Source: Candidatus Cloacimonadota bacterium
Lineage (GTDB): Bacteria > Cloacimonadota > Cloacimonadia > Cloacimonadales > TCS61
Reading direction: 5' to 3'
DNA length: 6,001 nucleotides
Assembly (NCBI GenBank): GCA_027858325.1
Contig: JAQICU010000308.1
Location: 1 to 6,001 of the forward strand
Part shown: piece after piece, positions 1 through 5,416 of the stretch
Layout: each line of letters begins with the position of its first letter
How positions within the stretch are numbered: the first letter of the stretch is position 1
Program-made: the position numbers and the translations under genes
The notes under the pieces: model-generated
What the model was told of the DNA's origin: nothing
What the model saw: only the letters and a program-made list of their open reading frames with translations
Database searches by the model: none

Positions 1-189
1 TTTTTAATTAAGACTATAAAATATTTTTTTAACTTGACGCAAATCCATTAAAAACAGCTTTTTAAATACGAACTTGAAAATTGATAATTAATATCGCAAA
101 TGATAGGAAGAAAAGATGATAATTATGGATCCAAAGCATTCGGATGTAAGTTTACTAGGATCTCTTTATTTGGTTGTGAGAAAAGTGGG
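1..189. other. AT-rich leader region without a supported gene
   Basis: This stretch is very rich in A and T, with runs such as the T-tract at 24-30. I see no convincing coding sequence in it. A TTGACG at 34-39 and a TTGAAA at 74-79 resemble -35 elements, but neither has a good -10 at 16-18 nt. An in-frame ATG at 100 would extend the next gene by 30 residues. It has no Shine-Dalgarno sequence, and the added peptide does not look like part of the protein, so I treat it as untranslated. The promoter of the following gene probably lies here or further upstream. Confidence 0.5.
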
Positions 190-711
190 ATGAAAAAAGA
201 ACTAAAACAGAGTGAAAATAAGACAATTAGACTAATAAAAAACCCCGTTTTATATATTTCAATTCTTGCACTCATAGTTAGTTTTTTAAGTTGGGTGGAA
301 GTAAATAAAGCAAATCGCTTTGCTGAGCGAATGTCGATAAAAGCCGATCGTCCATGGTTCACTATTGTTGATATAATGATTGAAGAAATTGATAATGATA
401 ACTATCGATTTATTGGAGTGCTTAATCATAGATCTGGTGGCCCAGCTCTTAATGTAAATTTTTCGATCGGAATAAATACATTATGGAGTGAAATGCATAC
501 TGACACTCCAGCAATATTACCTAATGATATTATAACAGTACATTCCCACAAGATTACAGGTCCTCGTCCACTACAAAATGATGTAATTAAGTGGATGTTC
601 ACTTTTACAGATTATTTTGGAAGACCTTACTCTTTGGAACAGCAATTTATACTTCGAGATTTTGGGATAAAAGAAATTGCTTATAAACCTAAAGAAGGTT
701 TTATCAAATAG
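190..711 (+). CDS. Hypothetical protein with a single N-terminal membrane helix
   Basis: The product is 173 residues and I do not recognise its family. A short, Lys-rich N-terminus (MKKELK) precedes one hydrophobic helix at about residues 19-38, followed by a basic/polar stretch and then a soluble domain. The positive charge before the helix suggests the N-terminus stays inside and the domain faces the periplasm or exterior, but this is inference. The domain begins near RPWF (54-57). Its alternating hydrophobic pattern, a GGPAL turn, and TDYFGRPY at 140-147 suggest a beta-sandwich; small membrane-anchored orphans often end in a similar '(Y/F)TDxxGxxY' strand. I chose ATG 190 over ATG 100 because the helix then sits at a normal distance from the start. 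The Shine-Dalgarno sequence is weak for both (a G-rich AGTGGG abuts ATG 190). The next gene, in the same direction, also encodes a one-helix membrane protein, so the two may share a role. Confidence 0.65.
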   Translation: MKKELKQSENKTIRLIKNPVLYISILALIVSFLSWVEVNKANRFAERMSIKADRPWFTIVDIMIEEIDNDNYRFIGVLNHRSGGPALNVNFSIGINTLWSEMHTDTPAILPNDIITVHSHKITGPRPLQNDVIKWMFTFTDYFGRPYSLEQQFILRDFGIKEIAYKPKEGFIK

Positions 712-794
712 CTGTTACGCTCTGAGAGCATCTCCCGGGAAGAGGATTATGGGGATTGATGATGGGGTGTATAATTGATTAAGATTTGGAGAGA
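712..794. other. G+C-rich spacer with palindromes and a short direct repeat
   Basis: This spacer between the two orphan genes is about half G+C, against roughly 30% on either side. It contains a 4-bp hairpin GCTC-TGA-GAGC at 719-729, the 8-bp palindrome TCCCGGGA at 733-740, and an imperfect repeat ATTATGGGG (746-754) / ATGATGGGG (759-767). No T-tract follows the hairpins, so this is not an obvious intrinsic terminator. No coding sequence is supported here. It could be a remnant of inserted DNA or a regulatory segment. Confidence 0.4.
770..775 (+). promoter_or_regulatory. Candidate -10 element before the second orphan gene
   Basis: A perfect TATAAT lies 22 nt before the chosen ATG at 798. The hexamer 17 nt upstream (TTATGG at 747-752) is a poor -35, and the TG at 768-769 sits one base too close for a classical extended -10. 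If used, transcription would begin near 782, leaving just enough leader for the GGAGAG ribosome site at 788-793. Confidence 0.25.
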
Positions 795-797
795 ATG

Positions 798-1304
798 ATG
801 GCAGATTGGTTAATTGGCTTATCAGGAGTTATAGTTGGTGGTTTAATTGGGTGGTTTGGATCAATAGCAACTTTAAAAAGACAAGAATATTACAGGGCTG
901 CAAAAGAATTCAGGGATATATTTACAGATACAATTCATTATTTTAAAACATTTAAAAAACCTAATAATAATACTAATCCTATTGGTGCACACATTGAATC
1001 TAATATGGTTATTTATGAAAAAGCTATAATTGACTTTCTTCCATACTTAAAAAAATCTGATAAAGCAGCTTTAGAGGATGCCTTAGAAAATCTTAAATAT
1101 GCTTATGAGTTTGAAAAGATACTAAAAATCGATGAACCTGAGAAAGTTATCATAGATGAGGATTATAAGCACAGCGTTTATTTCATGTTTTATGATGGGT
1201 ATATTAACAATTCTAATAAAGAATTTCATGTAACCTGGGAAAAAGGACTTGAAATAGCAGCAAAGAACATAAACAGAATCGTTGAATTTGGTAAGGTGAG
1301 ATAG
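798..1304 (+). CDS. Hypothetical protein, N-terminal membrane anchor plus helical domain
   Basis: The product is 168 residues, of no family I can name. A glycine-rich hydrophobic helix occupies residues 4-24 (WLIGLSGVIVGGLIGWFGS). It is followed at once by a charged, probably helical segment (KRQEYYRAAKEFRDIF) and a mainly helical soluble domain to the end. Small proteins with this plan (a GG-containing anchor, then a Lys/Arg/Glu-rich helix leading into 'A.EFR..F') are common uncharacterised proteins in accessory regions. With only Met-Ala-Asp before the helix and basic residues after it, the bulk of the protein is probably cytoplasmic. The start is ATG 798, preceded by GGAGAG at 788-793. ATG 795 would leave too little space and TTG 786 would overlap that site. 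It lies 86 nt after the preceding orphan gene and ends before a convergent terminator region, so it is likely the last gene of its transcript. Confidence 0.65.
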   Translation: MADWLIGLSGVIVGGLIGWFGSIATLKRQEYYRAAKEFRDIFTDTIHYFKTFKKPNNNTNPIGAHIESNMVIYEKAIIDFLPYLKKSDKAALEDALENLKYAYEFEKILKIDEPEKVIIDEDYKHSVYFMFYDGYINNSNKEFHVTWEKGLEIAAKNINRIVEFGKVR

Positions 1305-1319
1305 TCACATCATCTAAAT

Positions 1320-1351
1320 AATAACAAACCCGTGCCACCTTCGTTATTTTT
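1320..1351 (+). terminator. Possible intrinsic terminator after the second orphan gene
   Basis: AATAAC at 1320-1325 can pair with GTTATT at 1343-1348, and the right arm runs straight into T residues at 1347-1351. The stem is short (6 bp, A/T-rich) and the loop long, so on its own it would be weak. The adjacent stronger hairpin at 1361-1380 probably contributes to termination. Confidence 0.3.
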
Positions 1352-1360
1352 AAAAATTAA

Positions 1361-1380
1361 CAAACCTGTTTTCGGGTTTG
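1361..1380 (-). terminator. Hairpin terminator between convergent genes
   Basis: CAAACCTG (1361-1368) pairs with CGGGTTTG (1373-1380) around a TTTT loop: 8 bp with one G-T wobble on the plus strand. Read on the minus strand, the stem is followed by TTAATTTTTA, a reasonable U-tract, and it lies 36 nt after the stop of the YbjQ-family gene, so it best serves as that gene's terminator. On the plus strand it is followed by CTTTCT, a poorer tract, so it may act in both directions. Confidence 0.55.
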
Positions 1381-1416
1381 CTTTCTCGTAAGTCTCAATT
1401 ATCTCTTTTTATCTTT

Positions 1417-1974
1417 CTATTTCTTTAATTTCACCGCGGTACCGTAAGCCAGAAACTCGGCTGCGCTTCCAACTACGCTGGTTGTCATATAACGCAAATT
1501 GATGATGGCATTAGCACCCAGTTCTTCAGCCTGGTTGATCATTCTACCTGTGGCAACCTTGCGGGCTTTTCCCATCATCGCTGTGTACTCAATTAGTTCA
1601 CCACCAAGAACCAGTCGCACTAAAGCAGAGAGGTCATTACCTAACCAGATAGCATAAATTGTATGTCCTTGTACCAGACCCAATATCTCCTCGATTTCCC
1701 GACCGGGAATATCTGAAGAGTTTAAGAGTAAAAGTTGAGATTGGGTTACAGCGGGGGCAATATCCTTTATTGATGTCTTGATTTTCTTCTGTTCCAAAGC
1801 CACTGTAATTAGAACCAGAAGGATTCCACCCATAAGACTGAAAACTGCAATTCTCAACCACATGGGAACAACCGGATCAACTGATACGATCACTGCCCAA
1901 ATTATTCCTGCAAATATTGCTATGAAAAGTCCCAGTACAAAAGCCAGGGAACCTAATAATCGAAGTATTTTCAT
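1417..1974 (-). CDS. YbjQ/UPF0145 (DUF74) family protein with two N-terminal membrane helices
   Basis: This is a 185-residue protein. Two hydrophobic helices lie at about residues 6-32 and 40-60, joined by a short Pro-containing loop, so both termini are probably on the same side. After a linker, residues 80-185 match the YbjQ/UPF0145 fold: a beta-strand with 'LLLLNSSDIPG' (81-91), a 'GLVQGHTIYAIW' strand (99-110), then the family's signature helix 'MMGKARKVATGRMINQAEELGANAII' region (133-158) and the terminal strand ending YGTAVKLKK. The typical family member is about 105 residues and soluble, so the membrane part is an N-terminal addition. The family forms pentameric rings and is sometimes labelled 'heavy-metal-binding', but its function is not established, and I see no Cys or His cluster here. 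The start is well set by AAGGAGG (complement of 1979-1985) 4 nt before ATG. The gene is transcribed divergently from the c-di-GMP operon and convergently with the orphan genes. It looks richer in G+C than its flanks. Confidence 0.9.
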   Translation of the reverse strand: MKILRLLGSLAFVLGLFIAIFAGIIWAVIVSVDPVVPMWLRIAVFSLMGGILLVLITVALEQKKIKTSIKDIAPAVTQSQLLLLNSSDIPGREIEEILGLVQGHTIYAIWLGNDLSALVRLVLGGELIEYTAMMGKARKVATGRMINQAEELGANAIINLRYMTTSVVGSAAEFLAYGTAVKLKK

Positions 1975-1992
1975 ATTTCCTCCTTTTCTTCT

Positions 1993-2014
1993 ATTTGCAT
2001 GTCCAAATTTGCAT
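1993..2014. repeat. Direct repeat of ATTTGCAT upstream of the YbjQ-family gene
   Basis: The octamer ATTTGCAT occurs twice, at 1993-2000 and 2007-2014, offset by 14 bp with GTCCAA between. It lies just before the ribosome site of the minus-strand gene and close to its possible promoter, where an operator could sit. Chance occurrence in AT-rich DNA is possible. Confidence 0.35.
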
Positions 2015-2034
2015 AAATGAAATTAAAGAGTCAA
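2006..2034 (-). promoter_or_regulatory. Weak candidate promoter of the YbjQ-family gene
   Basis: On the minus strand a near-consensus -35, TTGACT (complement of 2029-2034), is followed after 17 nt by CAAATT (complement of 2006-2011), which matches only 3 of 6 bases of the -10 consensus. The -10 overlaps one ATTTGCAT repeat copy. The distance to the start codon would be normal. Confidence 0.3.
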
Positions 2035-2062
2035 TTAGAAAATAATTTAAAGATGATGTTTT

Positions 2063-2106
2063 ATGACAAACTAAAGACTCTTTCCATTCTCAATAGAATG
2101 ACAAAC
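2063..2106. repeat. Short direct repeat with an embedded hairpin
   Basis: ATGACAAAC occurs at 2063-2071 and again at 2098-2106. Between and overlapping them is a perfect 6-bp hairpin, CATTCT-CAAT-AGAATG (2085-2100). There is no T-tract after the stem, so it is not a terminator. The segment recalls the dispersed intergenic repeat seen in many environmental bacterial genomes that reads roughly 'AGATTCTTCG...CAGAATGACAAA', and could be a decayed copy. This comparison is from memory. Confidence 0.4.
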
Positions 2107-2159
2107 CTCTAGCCACCCTATAATTTCCCACTATAATAAAAAAAACTTGCAGTAAAACA

Positions 2160-2190
2160 TTGAACAAGTAATTTTTGCTTATGTTATAAT
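2160..2190 (+). promoter_or_regulatory. Promoter of the c-di-GMP operon (extended -10)
   Basis: The -10 is a perfect TATAAT at 2185-2190 with the extended TGn motif (TG at 2182-2183). A TTGAAC at 2160-2165 could serve as -35, although the 19-nt spacer is longer than the ideal 17, which an extended -10 tolerates. Transcription would start near 2197, giving a leader of about 36 nt with a GGGG ribosome site at 2222-2225. No c-di-GMP riboswitch fits in so short a leader. Two further TATAAT hexamers at 2119-2124 and 2132-2137 lack recognisable -35 elements. Confidence 0.6.
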
Positions 2191-2232
2191 TAATTAGTAA
2201 GTATTGTTGATAATTATGTCCGGGGTTAGATT

Positions 2233-3588
2233 ATGCGTAAAGAGATTAATATACTGATTGTTGAAGATGAAAATATCATTGCCAATGACATTAAAATGGC
2301 TTTAGAGAAGTTTGGATATAACGTAATTGATATTGTAAGATCAGGAGAGTTGGCAATTCAAATGGTGGAGGAGACCAATCCGGATCTGGTCCTGGTTGAT
2401 ATAAAACTGGAAGGTAAGCTTGACGGTATAGAAATTGCCGGTACTATCCAGGAAGAATACAATTTACCGGTGATCTTGATCACTGCTTATTCCAATCGAA
2501 GAATGATCGATGAAGCCAAAATGAAAGCACCCTATGGTTATATCACAAAACCATTCGAAGATAAAGAACTATACTCATCTATAGAAATAGCTCTTCATAA
2601 ATCCCAGCATGATATTGCGCTAAAAGATGCGAAACGTAAAATTGAGAAACTTCATGAAGTTGCATATAAATTATCAGGTTGCGAGAGTGTAAAATGCATT
2701 TTCCGAGAAGTAGAAAATGCCCTGGAAAGTATATTTGGTATTTCTGATGTTGCCTTCTACAGAAGAGAAAAGAATCACTTAGTTTTAGAGACAAAAAAAC
2801 ACTTAGATATATTTAAAACAAAATACAAAATTACGGAAGGTATTGCAGGTAAAGCGTTCAGTTCAGATAATGTTTGCATCTATTCGCACCAAAGTGAATT
2901 TTCAGAGTTTGAACCTGAATGGGAAGATATTGAATCTGTAATTGGCTGTCGAATTGGAGATGAAGATATTTTTCTTGCTGTTTCCCAACATGAAAAGGCA
3001 TTTAATAAGGAATTAGCAGAAATTCTTATTATTTTATTCAAGCATACAAATGAAACTATAAAAAGAATAGAATATGAGAATCTTCTGAAGAAGAAAGCAG
3101 TGATCGATCCACTTACAAAAGTATACAACAGGCTTTATTATGATCAGGCAATTAAGTATGAGATGAAACTGGCAAAAAGATATAATTATGAGACCGGCTT
3201 CATTGTTGTAGATATAAATAATCTTAAAAAAATAAATGATGAACATGGACACAATTTAGGTGATAAAGCTCTAAAATTCGTTGCTTCGCTTTTGGTATCT
3301 CAAGCACGTGATACTGATAATGTTATTCGCAGCGGAGGAGATGAATTTCTGATTATGCTGCCGCAAACAGGAAAGGAGGTTGAAATTGTTGAGAACAGGA
3401 TGAGAAGTTCAATAATTGATTTCAATAAAAAAAGTAAACTTCCATTTCCCGTGACTTTTGCAATTGGTAGCGCTTTTTGGAATATTGAGATGAATAAAAG
3501 TATTGAAGCGATTATAAAAGAAGCTGATAATAAGATGTATATTGATAAACGAGGTTCTGCAAATAGCAGGAAGACTGATGGAAAGTAA
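2233..3588 (+). CDS. Response regulator diguanylate cyclase (REC-GAF-GGDEF)
   Basis: A 451-residue cytoplasmic regulator predicted to make cyclic di-GMP from two GTP when phosphorylated. The receiver (about 1-122) is complete: acidic pair E11/D12, phospho-acceptor D56, T84 and K106 in the KPFE motif. A charged, probably coiled-coil helix (123-147) leads to a GAF-like domain (about 148-275, with EGIAGKAF at 202-209). The GGDEF domain (about 285-445) has DPLT at 292-295, metal ligand D327, N335/D336, GH at 339-340, D344, and GGDEF at 368-372. The inhibitory site RxxD is intact at R359/D362, so product feedback inhibition is expected. By coincidence the key positions carry the same numbers as in Caulobacter PleD, as I recall them. 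Asp at 344, rather than the Ser of cGAMP-making Hypr enzymes, argues for c-di-GMP as product. The start is the ATG after GGGG at 2222-2225, and the receiver needs it. The 3' end overlaps the next gene by 11 nt. No partner histidine kinase is in the window. Confidence 0.93.
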   Translation: MRKEINILIVEDENIIANDIKMALEKFGYNVIDIVRSGELAIQMVEETNPDLVLVDIKLEGKLDGIEIAGTIQEEYNLPVILITAYSNRRMIDEAKMKAPYGYITKPFEDKELYSSIEIALHKSQHDIALKDAKRKIEKLHEVAYKLSGCESVKCIFREVENALESIFGISDVAFYRREKNHLVLETKKHLDIFKTKYKITEGIAGKAFSSDNVCIYSHQSEFSEFEPEWEDIESVIGCRIGDEDIFLAVSQHEKAFNKELAEILIILFKHTNETIKRIEYENLLKKKAVIDPLTKVYNRLYYDQAIKYEMKLAKRYNYETGFIVVDINNLKKINDEHGHNLGDKALKFVASLLVSQARDTDNVIRSGGDEFLIMLPQTGKEVEIVENRMRSSIIDFNKKSKLPFPVTFAIGSAFWNIEMNKSIEAIIKEADNKMYIDKRGSANSRKTDGK

Positions 3589-4942
3589 AACAATACTCAT
3601 TGTAGAAGATGAAAAGATCATTGCTGAAGATATTAAGAATACACTATTAAAATTCAAATATAAAATCCCTGAAATCATTTCCAGCGGTGAAAAAGCAATT
3701 CAGAAAGCAAAAGAATTAAAACCAGACTTGATCCTGATGGATATTATGATTGAAGGTAAAATGAACGGGATTGAGGCAGCACGGCAGATTTATCGCGATC
3801 TTGAAATACCTATTGTATTCTTAACAGCTTTTGCTGATGACAATATTTTAGAACAAGCTGCAGAATCATCTCCCTTTGGTTATTTAATTAAACCGTTTGA
3901 AGATAGAGAACTTCGTGCAACAATTGAAATGGCATTTTATAAATTTAAAATGGAATTAGCACTCAGAAAAAACAGAAATTTTCTTTTAAAAGTCATTGAT
4001 ACAGTTCCTAATAACATCTTTGTTAAAGATAAGATTGGAAAATACTTAATGGTTAATGATTCTGTTGCTGAATTATATAATACAACACCAAAAAATATGA
4101 TAGGAAAAACTGATAGAGAATTAATAAAAAGATCAAAGATCAAGAATGAAGATATTGAAAATATTATTAAAGATGATCTTAACGTGATCGCAGGGAAGAA
4201 AAGAGTGCTAATTCCTGAAGAATCACTTACTTTAGATAATGGTAAAAAGATCTGGTTCCAAACAACGAAAGTCCCTCTGGATTCACCGGATGTTCCTGAA
4301 GTACTGCTGGGTGTTTCTGTTGATATTACTGCATTGAAGAATAGTTACAATCGGCTGCAGGAATTAATGGAAGAGACCGTGAACGGTCTTGTTTCAGCTG
4401 TTGAAAAAAGAGATCCGTACACTGCTGGTCATCAACGTCGAGTTTCGTTATTGGCAAATGCAATTGCTAATAAAATGAATCTGGAACAATCACAAGCTGA
4501 TGGATTAAGGATTGCAGCAATTGTTCATGATATTGGAATAATTTATGTACCATCGGAGATTCTGAGTAAACCAGGTAAATTAACACATTCAGAATTCGAA
4601 CTTGTTAAAACGCATTCCCAAGCTGGTTTTGAAATTTTATCAACAATCAACTTTCCATGGCCGATAGCAGAAATAGTTTTACAGCATCAAGAGAGACTAA
4701 ATGGCAGTGGTTATCCAAATGGCCTTAAGGGTGATGATATTGTTATTGAAGCGCAGATCATTGCAGTTGCTGACGTTGTTGAAGCAATAGCATCACATCG
4801 TCCATATAGACCATCTCTGGGTATTGATTTTGCTCTGAAAGAAATAGATTCGCAGAAAAGAATACTTTTCAATGAAAAAGTGGTCAACACTTGTTTGAAT
4901 CTATTTAAGAATAAAGAATTTGCATTTCCTGATTCAAAGTGA
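3578..4942 (+). CDS. Response regulator with PAS and HD-GYP domains (atypical active site)
   Basis: This 454-residue cytoplasmic protein belongs to a family that hydrolyses cyclic di-GMP. Its receiver (1-122) has E10/D11, phospho-acceptor D55, T83 and K105, and matches the preceding protein's receiver at about half of positions. A PAS domain follows (about 134-254: 'NNIFVKDKIGKYLMVND', closing with VSVDIT). The HD-GYP domain (about 265-450) keeps H285, the HD pair H317/D318, H346, H370, GYP at 378-380 and D399. Against consensus it has I321 where HDIGK has Lys, Q371 where HHE has its second His, and N375 for the Asp of RxDGxGYP. By alignment to the Persephonella PmGH enzyme (from memory), Q371 replaces a metal ligand and I321 replaces a conserved Lys near the substrate. 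Activity may therefore be reduced or lost. ATG 3578 is chosen because CAGGAAGA lies just before it; an in-frame TTG at 3542 lies inside the upstream gene. The 11-nt overlap suggests translational coupling. Confidence 0.9.
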   Translation: MESKTILIVEDEKIIAEDIKNTLLKFKYKIPEIISSGEKAIQKAKELKPDLILMDIMIEGKMNGIEAARQIYRDLEIPIVFLTAFADDNILEQAAESSPFGYLIKPFEDRELRATIEMAFYKFKMELALRKNRNFLLKVIDTVPNNIFVKDKIGKYLMVNDSVAELYNTTPKNMIGKTDRELIKRSKIKNEDIENIIKDDLNVIAGKKRVLIPEESLTLDNGKKIWFQTTKVPLDSPDVPEVLLGVSVDITALKNSYNRLQELMEETVNGLVSAVEKRDPYTAGHQRRVSLLANAIANKMNLEQSQADGLRIAAIVHDIGIIYVPSEILSKPGKLTHSEFELVKTHSQAGFEILSTINFPWPIAEIVLQHQERLNGSGYPNGLKGDDIVIEAQIIAVADVVEAIASHRPYRPSLGIDFALKEIDSQKRILFNEKVVNTCLNLFKNKEFAFPDSK

Positions 4943-4945
4943 TAA

Positions 4946-4974
4946 TTACTTAATAATTTAGTACATACTATAAT
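4946..4974 (+). promoter_or_regulatory. Candidate promoter of gcvH-gmk
   Basis: A perfect TATAAT at 4969-4974 lies 53 nt before the gcvH start. The hexamer 17 nt upstream, TTACTT (4946-4951), is a poor -35. An alternative pairs a perfect TTGACA (4977-4982) with CATAAC (5002-5007) over a 19-nt spacer. I see no terminator between the HD-GYP gene and gcvH, so read-through from upstream is also possible. Confidence 0.35.
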
Positions 4975-5027
4975 ACTTGACACAATAACGCTGTTTGAAT
5001 GCATAACTCAAAAAAATGGAGGGAATA

Positions 5028-5405
5028 ATGGTTAAGGATAGTTTGCTCTATACTGAGTCCCATGAATGGGTTGAAGTCATTGGAGATGAAGCTGTGATCG
5101 GCATTACAGACTTTGCTCAACATGAACTGGGTGATATTGTTTATGTGGAACTTCCTGAAGTTGGTGATGAAATTGAAAAGGGAGAAGGTTTTGGGTGTAT
5201 TGAAGCTGTAAAGGCTGTTGTAGATATTATCTCTCCAATCAGTGGAGAAATTATTGCAATTAACGAAGATCTTGAAGATAGACCGGAAACTATTAATAAT
5301 GATGCTTTTGGTGATGGTTGGATCATGAAGGTTAAACTTAGTGATAAAAATGAACTTGAAGATCTCATTAATGCAGAACAATATAAGCAGCTTATAAAAG
5401 ACTAA
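5028..5405 (+). CDS. gcvH: Glycine cleavage system H protein
   Basis: A 125-residue lipoyl carrier protein, close to the usual 125-130. It shuttles the aminomethyl group from the P protein to the T protein, and then reducing equivalents to the L protein, during glycine breakdown in the cytoplasm. The N-terminal signature is clear (YTESHEWVEV at 8-17, then GITDFAQHELGDIVYVELP at 25-43). The lipoylated lysine is K62 in the hairpin IEAVKAV, where Ser is more usual in place of A60. This is followed by SPISGEI and the NDAFGDGWIMKV region of the family. ATG 5028 is preferred because TGGAGGG (5017-5023) precedes it; ATG 5016 overlaps that ribosome site. The other glycine cleavage genes (gcvT, gcvP) are not adjacent, at least within this window. 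The gmk gene follows after 11 nt. Confidence 0.95.
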   Translation: MVKDSLLYTESHEWVEVIGDEAVIGITDFAQHELGDIVYVELPEVGDEIEKGEGFGCIEAVKAVVDIISPISGEIIAINEDLEDRPETINNDAFGDGWIMKVKLSDKNELEDLINAEQYKQLIKD

Positions 5406-5416
5406 AGTACATAATT

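Noticed and set aside
719..744. Intrinsic terminator after the first orphan gene
   Set aside because: The hairpins are short and no T-tract follows them.
1778..2020. 80-codon plus-strand open frame over the YbjQ-family gene
   Set aside because: It lies antisense to a well-supported gene and covers that gene's ribosome site. The product has no recognisable features.
2053..2112. 19-codon open frame in the divergent intergenic region
   Set aside because: It lacks a good ribosome site, overlaps the repeat/hairpin segment, and has nothing to distinguish it from chance.
2191..2232. c-di-GMP riboswitch upstream of the GGDEF gene
   Set aside because: The leader is only about 36 nt, and no GEMM-like conserved core is visible there or in the preceding 200 bp.
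3214..3350. Possibility that the GGDEF enzyme is a cGAMP-making Hypr cyclase
   Set aside because: The guanine-contacting position is Asp (D344), not the Ser typical of Hypr enzymes, so c-di-GMP is the expected product.
3542..3577. TTG start giving the HD-GYP protein 12 more residues
   Set aside because: ATG 3578 has a good CAGGAAGA site just upstream and gives the normal short N-terminus before the receiver's first strand.
3300..3678. Minus-strand open frames across the GGDEF region and gene overlap
   Set aside because: Both coding frames on the plus strand are certain here. The reverse frames are low-complexity Ser/Ile/Phe products.
4968..5381. 137-codon open frame on the minus strand across gcvH
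   Set aside because: It is antisense to a clear gcvH. Its product is Phe/Asn/Ile-rich with no domain pattern, as expected for a shadow frame.
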